The translations under genes were made by a program, and so were the position numbers. A stretch of 64,000 nt of DNA from assembly GCA_026225945.1 (NCBI GenBank), contig JAMJFZ010002307.1, positions 3,799,001 to 3,863,000 of the forward strand. Reading direction: 5' to 3'. The notes beneath the pieces are model-generated. The model was not told where the DNA came from, made no database searches, and saw only the letters and a program-made list of their open reading frames with translations. Shown piece by piece: positions 56,037 to 64,000 of the stretch (positions are counted from its first letter, which is position 1; the number at the start of each line of letters is the position of its first letter). This DNA comes from Cricetomys ansorgei (Eukaryota > Chordata > Mammalia > Rodentia > Nesomyidae).

Positions 56037-56439
56037 CTCTCCCCTCATATTAGTTCAACATTTGAGGAAAGTTGAATGACATTTCTTTGTTGATAAGGTA
56101 TTTGTATATGGGATATTTTCTGACTCTTGGGGTTTCAGGAGTGTCAGTAGATTTCAGTTAATTTAGAATTGCAGAAGCATCTTGTGAAATGAAGGAGAAT
56201 TGAGCAAAGTCTTAAAACACATTTCCTTCTAACTGATCTGCCCATGTGGACTACAGTGAAGAGCCAGAAAGCAAGGGAACTCTGTGGAACTGTGGGTAGC
56301 CATCCAAGCTCCCCTGACTTGCCTTGCTCCCTCAGCAGAGACATTGAGACGGCACACAGTCACTCAGACAGACCTTGACATCATCTTTCACACCAGTGGT
56401 TTCCTGAAAATTGTGGGATGAGCTTCAGAAACATTCCTG
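56037..56439. other. Unique sequence
   Basis: Nothing recognisable. Confidence 0.4.
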
Positions 56440-56518
56440 GGAGTCTGGAGGTGTCCCATAGCGGTTGAGCAGCCTTGTGCAATGAGATCTTTGGTTCGAT
56501 CCCCAGCAACCCTTAAAT
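56440..56518 (+). mobile_element. Degenerate ID-like SINE
   Basis: The B-box side is clear (tttggttcgatccccagcaa). The A-box side (catagcggttgagcagcctt) is diverged. Fits an old ID copy. Confidence 0.55.
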
Positions 56519-56554
56519 GTATATAAGCATAAAAGAAATATGCGTAGTTATTAA

Positions 56555-56990
56555 ATATAACACTAGCTGCAATTGCAAAATATTGGAGATAACCTAAGTC
56601 CTCATGCATCAAACACTTGTTTGATAAACAAATTAAAATATGTTCATATAGTAAAATACCATGTGGTAATATAACTGATAAGGACATTATGTATAATTTG
56701 AAGTTGTTCCCAATATCTATGGTTAGATGTGGATTTTAAAAAGTCTTCAGAGAGTATACAGACAGGTATTGTTTCCATAAGAGAGACAAGGAAATATCAA
56801 TGACATATAGTTGATAATTTAAAAACATAAATACAGGAAAGATAGGCTTGAGCTAGGGAAAATAATAAAATTAACCACGTCTAGTGTGTAGGTGGGAGAA
56901 AACAGAATTGAATAAAAGCAAGTAGTGCTGCCTTTATTTACAGTTATTTTTGAGACTTGTAAGCACTTTATGTATTTTAAAAAGTCAAAT
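56555..56990 (+). mobile_element. Old L1M-like LINE fragment
   Basis: Ordered blocks known from L1 3' regions: gcaattgcaaaatattggag, ataacctaagtcctcatgca, then ttgataaacaaattaaaata and tatgttcatatagtaaaata. The later part is decayed. A B1 sits at its right end. Confidence 0.5.
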
Positions 56991-56993
56991 TTA

Positions 56994-57160
56994 AGCCGGG
57001 TGGTGGTAGTGCACGCCTTTAATCCTAGCATTTGGGAGGCAGAGGCAGGTGGATCTCTGTGAGTTCGAGGCCAGCCTGGTCTACAGAGTGAGTTCCAGGG
57101 CAACCAGACTTACAATAGAGAAGCCCTGTCTTGAAAAACCAAAAATAAATAAATAAATAA
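56994..57160 (+). mobile_element. B1 SINE
   Basis: The best preserved B1 in the window: gccgggtggtggtagtgcac, gcctttaatcctagcatttg, ggaggcagaggcaggtggat, ctgtgagttcgaggccagcc, tggtctacagagtgagttcc, then agccctgtcttgaaaaacca and an (AAAT)n tail. It is the most recent-looking insertion here. Confidence 0.97.
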
Positions 57161-58839
57161 AAGTTTTGACTATTTAAAAAAAATGAAAAATAAAATAAAA
57201 TCTAACCAACAAAGATGAGGCAGTATCTTCTAGATTGTGAAATGGATGCACAGACAGATGACAATCTTTGTGGCTGAAACTTGGGACCATTATCCTACCA
57301 AACACTAAGAAGTCGGGGAGGAAGGGAGGAAGGGAGGGAGCACATAAGAAATGATAAAGAACCTTGTGTGGTACTGGTGGTGGCCACCTTAATCCTTACA
57401 TCATGTGTGTCTTCATTTATAGAATCTGCTGGGGACTTCCTCCTCCCTCTTTTACTTCTTTTGAAATAAAGGAGATTAAATAAAACTATGACTGTTTTCC
57501 TACCTGTGGGGTCACAGTTGATGCAACAATGTGATTACTTAGATATTCTGTTGAAAAGAGAAGGCAGTGTCTGTTCAAAGGTTTTGCCTGTGTCTGAATC
57601 ATAATCATTAAAACAACAAAGTGCAGGGCATGTTACTTGCTTTCTATTAAGCCACATTGTTTTATTCCTCTCATTTTTCTTTACTATATAAAAAAATGCC
57701 AATACTGCCCCCTTTCTGCTCCTATGCAACCCAGCTCCTTGAGAGAGAAACAAGCTTTTATAGTTAACTCTTTAAAGGCAAAAATGTAGTACTTATTAAA
57801 ATTATTTTATTAATGAAATACTACCATAAAAAGGAAAAGCAAAACAAATGAAAATTGATCAATTTAATGATTTATCGGAGAGTTTTCCAGAGGCCCAGAG
57901 TTATTAAAGAAAGTCTCAAAGCTTTATCTTCCCTCTTGAATGACTGATGGGTCTGGTTCCTAGGCAGGGTGTGTGCAAAATAAGGATGTAATGATGTCTG
58001 CCATTTAACAATTAGCCAGTATTGCAGTTTTTTTTTTTTTTTATGCAACAGGCATTAGAAAATATAGGCAAGCTGGTTGGGTGATTGCGGATAGGTGGGT
58101 CTAGATTCATACCTTCAATTTTTAGTGTTGAGTAAAGGAGAGGAGAAGATGGCGTGAAGCTGGCATTCTCTGCCTATGGAGAATGTATGTTTGATTTTAC
58201 CAAACATACTGGTACCTACCGTGTGTCTAACATGTGAGTGCGTATTTTTATCCAAGGGTCTTCTAATTAAATAGGCAAATTTTCAAACTGTTTCAGGCAG
58301 GGCGAGCCGTGTGAGACCTAACTGAGTAGGCAGGATGCTGGATGACTACACAGGATGGAGCCAGACAAGGATGGGCACCTTATGTGTTTCAAACGGGAAT
58401 GAATGGAGTGATTACTGCAGGGAGCGCTCTTTCAGTAAGGCTTTGTGTCAGTCAGTGATCACAGCATTAAAACTATATGTTGGCCCCTTGCCCTCAAGCC
58501 CAGACAGAGGGAAACTATCAAGAATAAAGCAGGAACACTAGTTCCTTACACCAAAATCTATGGCATATAAGCGCTCCCAGTCAAGTGAGCGAGGTCTACA
58601 AGCTTTTAAAGTGGGGATCCATAGATGAAAGTCTTCTGATAATGCAGGCTGATGGGCTGAATTTCACCAACTGTGATTCTGGCACGAGCACACTCACTAT
58701 GCCCGCATAAACTTACCGGTGCACACACAGAGACCCCTCCCCAAAATACTCTTCCTCTTTTGCTGTCTTATTTACATCTCGTCTCCTAGAGTAAATGCCC
58801 ACTGTTTGAACTTTTAAAAAATATATTTCAGTATTGCTT
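57161..58839. other. Unique sequence, 1.7 kb
   Basis: No gene or repeat family is recognised. T run at 58029-58042. AT-rich motif-bearing parts (57780-58020) may be constrained but this is not testable here. Confidence 0.35.
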
Positions 58840-59060
58840 AAGCAAAGATGAGTAATGATATGAATGGGTTATTACCATTTAAACACTCTGTGGATAAATT
58901 GTATTTTAAAAGGGGCGGGGGCTGTGCTCTGAAACATTCCAAATGGAGACTTTGCTCTAAGTAATCAAAATTGCTTTGCTTGTGTAGAGCTGTATTAAAA
59001 GCCCGTCTGCTAATTGAGTGAAGGCAGGACCGAAGCAGCCCTGTCCCCTCATTAGATGGT
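58840..59060. other. Conserved-looking non-coding block
   Basis: Repeat-free, with an AGGGGCGGGGGC GC-box-like run (58911-58922), a CATTCCA TEAD-type core (58936-58942) and GCTAATTGAG (59009-59018). Motif calls are by eye and function is inference. Confidence 0.3.
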
Positions 59061-59398
59061 CTTGCAGGCACGGCTTGTCATCCCGGGTTGCCAGACTCAA
59101 TCTCACAGTACCGCTGGCTCAAATTCATGGTAATTCATTATGACACACTACGCCCTTCCAGCTCAGCAACAATGGGCAGCCAGTGGGACATCTGTCTGCC
59201 TTGCTCTTTCTGATCCAGGTCCTTCCTTCCTGCTGCAGTTCAAGTAGCCACCTTTGCAAAAACCCCCGCACCCTTTGGCTAACTGGTCCCTGGAGATCCC
59301 GCTGAGGGACTGCAGCCAGGTTCTCCACTCAGCGTTCTAGGAAAATAGACTGAGTTCCTGTGAAAAACCATGGTACTTCCTAAAGGAAGCAGAGTGCA
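59061..59398. other. Unique sequence
   Basis: Nothing recognisable. Confidence 0.4.
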
Positions 59399-59496
59399 GG
59401 TGTGTGTGTGTGTGTGTGTGTGTGTGCATGCTCGTATGCATGTGTATGTGTGTATATATATGTTTGTGTGAGAGAGAGAATGTAGAATGTGTGTGA

Positions 59497-59527
<31 letters not shown>

Positions 59528-59803
59528 CGCCTCTGGGTATGTATTTTTGTGTTTATGTGAGTTTGAGTGTATATGTATGAGTGTCTATGTATATATGCAT
59601 GTGTATGTATGCATGTGTGTATGTGTGTATGCATATGTATGTGCATGCATGAGTGTGTACATGTGCATATGTGTATGCAGGCCTATGTGTGTATACAGGA
59701 GAATTTGTGTGTATGTGTACATATATATATGTGTGTGTGTGTACTTCTGTGAATGTATATATGTGAATGTGCATGCATGTATGTGCATGTGAGTGTGCAT
59801 GTT

Positions 59804-59851
<48 letters not shown>
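59399..59851. repeat. Long GT/GTAT/GCAT-rich microsatellite
   Basis: Pure GT runs at both ends (59400-59425 and about 59809-59849) enclose 380 bp of degenerate GTGTAT, GCATGT and GAGTGT units. All His/Thr and Cys/Val frames here are artefacts. Confidence 0.94.
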
Positions 59852-59852
<1 letters not shown>

Positions 59853-61714
59853 TGGCTGAGCACATACATGCTATGGCTTTTTAGGGAATAAATGTTCTTC
59901 TTTTATGTCAACTCCAGGAAGAATACTCATAAGAAATATTCAGATAGAATGTTTACAGATTTGGCCTGAGGCCAAAGACAATGATGGGTTTTCCCTCAGT
60001 GTCTGACTGTTCTACACTTTGCAGGAAGCATTGAGGGGTAAGATGAACTTACTCTCTGACTGATCCTTTCCTATCCCAGGAGCAGGCAGACTGAGCAGCG
60101 GGGATTCGACATGTCCTGGCATCGACGTGGCTGGACGCCCCCCTGGCAAATCTAATTTGCATGTTTGTGTGGGTTTATTGTGTTGACTCAGATCATTTCT
60201 CCTGTTCATGGTAGGCTGGCTCAGCCCTACCCAGGAAAGGGTGTCAAGCTAATTCTCTGACATGGCTTTTACTCCACATCTGTAGCTCACCCACAGGGGT
60301 AGAAAGGTCGAGGGTATTGACTCCCAGCCTCTACAGACTGGGAGTGGTGAGGCTTCCTGGGAATGAGGTCCAGGACTGCAGTGTCACCAACTGTTTCTCG
60401 AGCCCAAGTCTCAGCTCACGGTGGGATGTCTACTCGAAGCAGTTGGGCATGGTGCGATTCCAACAACGTTAAAAGCCTGCCTCCTCACATGCCATTTGTT
60501 CTTTCGAATCCCACAGACTCGGCCCTTTGGGTTATATTTAAAGAAATAGTCCTGTTTTTCTCAGCATCCTCTAGCTGAGTAGAAAGACTGGCTGTGGTTA
60601 GTTGTCAACATCTAGACCTTCATTCATTCATGAGGTCTGTCTGGGGTTCGACTCTGTCGGCGCCATTCCCTTGTCCAAATTTTCCATTCAGAATGCAAAA
60701 CCATTACTTCTTGTCACAAGATTCTTGAATACAGTCTATCTGCCTTTGTGTAGTACTCGTTAATGTGTGTTGACTGAGTTCCTGCTCAAATCTGTTCCCC
60801 GACATCTGTCTTCACAATACAAACCTTAGCTCACTAAATTCACCCTTGAGTCATCCACGGCTTATTCTTTTCTATAAGCAAACAACAGCATATATGTTGT
60901 GTGTGTGATGAACTTAGCACCGCTTCCCAACTCAGGAGAACAAATGCATGCATTCTGGCCATAGCCATGGGAATAAATGGAGGCAGGTTTAACTGTCAAG
61001 GACCCAGATATTGCTACCTGAAGTGTGTGTGCTCTGTTGGGAGATGCTGAGTGATTGGCTATGGCCATGATGCTAAGGGCAAAGGGGCCAAGGACAGGAC
61101 TTCCTGCTCTGTTCACACTTCATGGCCACTGCTGCTTTTCCTAGGAATAGAAATTTGTCCTTGCAGTGACATAGCAGGCCTTGATTCCACAGTGTCCAAC
61201 CTTTGTACGTTGCTAAGCGCGGGATCTACCAAGTTCACAATCAAGAACCACATAACTCTGCTTTAAAAAAAAAAAAGGTAAAGGAATCTCATAATGTTTT
61301 AGGGATCCTGGGTCCAGCTCATCTGGTTTCATTTCCTGTTACCCTCCCAGATCAGACAAAGGGTCAGTGTGCTCAGCATACAGCCACGCATGCTGCTCTA
61401 CTGAGCTGTGCTTCCTGCTCCTTCTCCACTTAAAGCTGTAGGTGGTCCTCCTGTCCCCACCACGGTTACTTCAGTTGCCTCCACCCTACATTCTGCCAGT
61501 GTCCTCCTTACCATCTTACCTTATTGCTTTATATTCTCGTCTTTTTTGATCAACAAGGAGAAAGAACCCTGGGGGATTTTAGTATTTTGTTTTCTGCTGG
61601 GAGCAGTAGCTGGGAGATAGCAGAGGCGCAGAAAGCAGTTTCTAAATTAACAAAATCCGAACTTGTAACCCCTTTTGGTAACACTGCACTAAAGACAGAG
61701 ATTTAGCATTTGTA
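59852..61714. other. Unique sequence, 1.9 kb
   Basis: No recognisable gene or repeat family. A 12-base A run lies near 61265-61276. Open frames below 90 codons have no domain. Confidence 0.38.
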
Positions 61715-61915
61715 AAGAAGACTGTTAAGCATGCTTGCCGCTCTTGCAGAGGACCCGAGTTCAGTTCCCAGCTCAACTGTCACGCTGGACAGCTCACAGC
61801 TGCCTGGAACTCCAGCTCCAGAAGATCTGCCATTCTCTCCTGGCCTTGGCAGAGACGTACCCGGTGCCGACAGACGCATATACAGACTAAAAATAAAATA
61901 AATCTTTTTATAAAA
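61715..61915 (+). mobile_element. B2 SINE
   Basis: Order: ttaagcatgcttgccgctct, tgcagaggacccgagttcag, ttcccagctcaactgtcacg, cagctgcctggaactccagc, ctgccattctctcctggcct, and the A-rich tail aaaataaaataaatcttttt. The extreme 5' head is missing. Confidence 0.87.
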
Positions 61916-62319
61916 TGACCTAGAGACTTAAAGTGGAGAAACTAGCAGATTCGTCAAGAGACAGAGTCAAAAGGAGAACTGTATGTGCTCTCCCAGATGC
62001 ACCTACTCATTCATCTTGTATGCATTGTATATCTGCTGCTCGAAATCCGGCCTTATGTTAGGTATCGGAGGTAAAGCAACAGATAAGATAGGCAAGATCA
62101 CAGAGCAAGCTGGTATTAGAGATAGAAAGTTCTGGATAAGAAACCAAAGGAAGTGGGAGGGGGGTGGATAGTGAGGAAGTGGGATGGGGTAGGGGGGTGA
62201 GGAGGCCTCCAGTTTGTACATTCTTCTACTTTAATCTGACCAATTCACACCCACATTAAGTCATTACTTTCTTTAATACCTTAGAGAATTCTGCAAAGCA
62301 GAATGTGTCACAGCTGCCC
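61916..62319. other. Unique sequence
   Basis: Nothing recognisable apart from a G-rich run at 62150-62205. Confidence 0.4.
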
Positions 62320-62545
62320 TTGGGCTCTATTGGAATGAAAGTGGGTTGTGCTGTCAGGTATCCTAGATTCAAGTCACGGCTCTGCCCCTGCTAACTCTAA
62401 CCACGGGCACCTAAGTTCAGCTCAGTGTCCTCATTTGCTAAGTGGCATCTGTGATGTCTACTTCATAGGGTGCTCTTGACAAGCAAAAAACTACTGCTGA
62501 TAAATTGTCCAGCACATAATAAGACATAGCTGGAGTTCTAGAATG
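62320..62545 (+). mobile_element. MIR element
   Basis: A long MIR: gattcaagtcacggctctgc, ccctgctaactctaaccacg, tcagtgtcctcatttgctaa, tgtgatgtctacttcatagg, gtgctcttgacaagc, and the 3' part with ccagcacataataagac. Confidence 0.78.
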
Positions 62546-63599
62546 CTTTGACTACTATCTAAGGAGTAGATCTAATGGCCTGGTGCAGGTGTGTGTGCTA
62601 CGCTAGAAGAATGGGTTAGCACAGAGCCTTAGATGCCAGGGTCGGGATATTTGCAAAAATATGCCCTATTTCAATACTATGTAACTTATATATAAGTCCT
62701 GTGAGTTTATCAAATAGTCTTTTATTAAGAAAGTGACACGAATGTTGAGAAAGTATAGATTAATAACAGGAAGTTCTAAAGTGGGTATGTAACATTTCAT
62801 CATTCGTACTTCGACTCACTTTCATAGTACAGACACATGCCCGTGTGTGGATTGGTTATGCCAATGACATCTTCAGCCCGGCAACAACATTTGTATGTTT
62901 AGAACATTAATGTTTTGTAATAAAATTACTGTTAAGGAACTTTAGGGCCCTGATTCATGGGACTTTCTACTTGAAGATGGTACCTTGTAAAGCACAGTTG
63001 TTTTCTTGGACAAATGATCTCTTTCTCTCTCTCTCTCTCCAAGACACATTGTTAACTATGTGGACCCATCCCCCTCTTCATATTAGCAATGCCTTTGGAG
63101 TATATCTCAGAAGTGGGATTCTATCTAAATGTCTATGAGATCACTAGCACTCGTGACCAGGATATTCCTTTTTCTTAAACACGTTTCTGACGTCTACGAG
63201 CCATCCTACCCTACCTCCCCTTTCCGACTTGTGACATTTCAACCAAAACTCACACTAGTAAAATTCAGTCTGCTATGATGGAGTGCCTCTGTTTGGTAGA
63301 ACACTCTTGTCAGGCTTCGGAAATGCCAGCAAGTCCCTCAGGATCACCTGGAGAGTTAGCTGAGGCCTCACCAAGAAGGTAGAGTTGCCGAGTAGAGCAC
63401 TGAGGGAAGAGCAGGCAGGAGAGAAGGGTAGCACATGCGTGAGCCTTCTCTGTGTAGCATTTAATCCAGGGACAAGGAGCCCAGCACGTGTGGAAGGATC
63501 ACTGTAGTCTAGGAAGTAGTGTACAAAGCAAAGAGCATGAGGCAGAACACGAGCTACTCGGGAAAAGGAGGGACACGTTTTGCCAATAGTTAAGAAGTT
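62546..63599. other. Unique sequence
   Basis: Nothing recognisable apart from a short (CT)n at 63022-63039. Confidence 0.4.
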
Positions 63600-63705
63600 C
63601 GTAGTCCTTTCGTGCCTATGATCTTAGCATGCACAATGCTGAGACAGGAGAATTTACCAGAGATAGAGTTGGGCCTGGGCTAAAGAGTGAAACCCAAGGG
63701 GGGAA
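63600..63705 (+). mobile_element. Degenerate B1-like SINE
   Basis: B1-like order: gtgcctatgatcttagcatg, aatgctgagacaggagaatt, gagttgggcctgggctaaag, agtgaaaccc. Strongly diverged. Confidence 0.5.
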
Positions 63706-64000
63706 AAGAAGCGGGGCAGTGGAGTTGGGATCATTGCAGGATTTAATGGCTAAGTAGATATGGGAAAGGGAGGAGAGGAAGTGTTGGCTGTAGGCTGAGC
63801 CTCAGGACTTCATGGAAGGCTTGTAAATGCACAGAAATCACTTTTTGTTTGACATCTAAGTGTGTTTAACAGCAAAATTAGGAAATCTAAATCATAGCAA
63901 GCAAAACTGTTCCAATTCCCACAGTGCAGTGAGGCAATTGTGTTGTTTTTCTTTCTCAGCCACCTTTACCAGCCCTTTTTGTGAAAGAGTATCTCCTAAC
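63706..64000. other. Unique sequence to window end
   Basis: Nothing recognisable. Confidence 0.4.

Overview
The window looks like non-coding DNA from a muroid rodent (mouse, rat, hamster or vole group). The evidence is its interspersed repeats: B1 (7SL-derived), B2/B3 (tRNA-derived), B4/ID-B1 composites, degenerate ID copies, and two minus-strand 3' ends of the Lx type of rodent L1. Older mammal-wide MIR and L1M-like fragments lie between them. Long (CA)n, (TA)n, (GA)n, TTCC and CCTCT microsatellites are also typical of rodents. The species cannot be fixed from the sequence alone. No CpG island, rRNA, tRNA or CRISPR array was found, and no convincing complete protein-coding gene. Nearly all long open frames are low-complexity translations of microsatellites, or pass through SINEs.

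Layout: 1-2.2 kb is unique sequence with two weak exon-like open frames. 2.2-9.6 kb is dense in old repeats: B4, an L1M fragment split by a B3 copy with a visible target-site duplication, B1, B2, and a (TA)n/(GA)n tract. 9.6-12.6 kb is mostly unique and has conserved-looking AT-rich blocks. 12.6-24.5 kb mixes SINEs, two related copies of a longer rodent repeat (one internally duplicated), pyrimidine tracts, MIR relics, and a 580-bp CA/CATA array with a 174-bp higher-order duplication. 24.5-30 kb is mostly unique and includes a cluster of homeodomain/TALE-like motifs. 30-34 kb returns to SINEs. 34-43 kb is mostly unique apart from one L1 end and a GT tract. A 20-copy, 29-bp minisatellite lies at 43.76-44.34 kb. 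44-51 kb holds B4, L1 and ID-B1 relics and a (TG)n(CG)n tract. 51-53 kb and 57-59 kb are unique and conserved-looking. The last 5 kb contains a B2, a MIR and a degenerate B1.

The overall picture is an intergenic or intronic stretch with repeat-poor islands that could be distal regulatory elements. That part is inference: no alignment to other mammals was possible. No new biological system could be demonstrated. The best-supported unusual structures are the 29-bp minisatellite, the 174-bp higher-order repeat in the CA array, the alternating purine-pyrimidine TG/CG tract, and the motif-rich islands near 25.05 and 52.4 kb.
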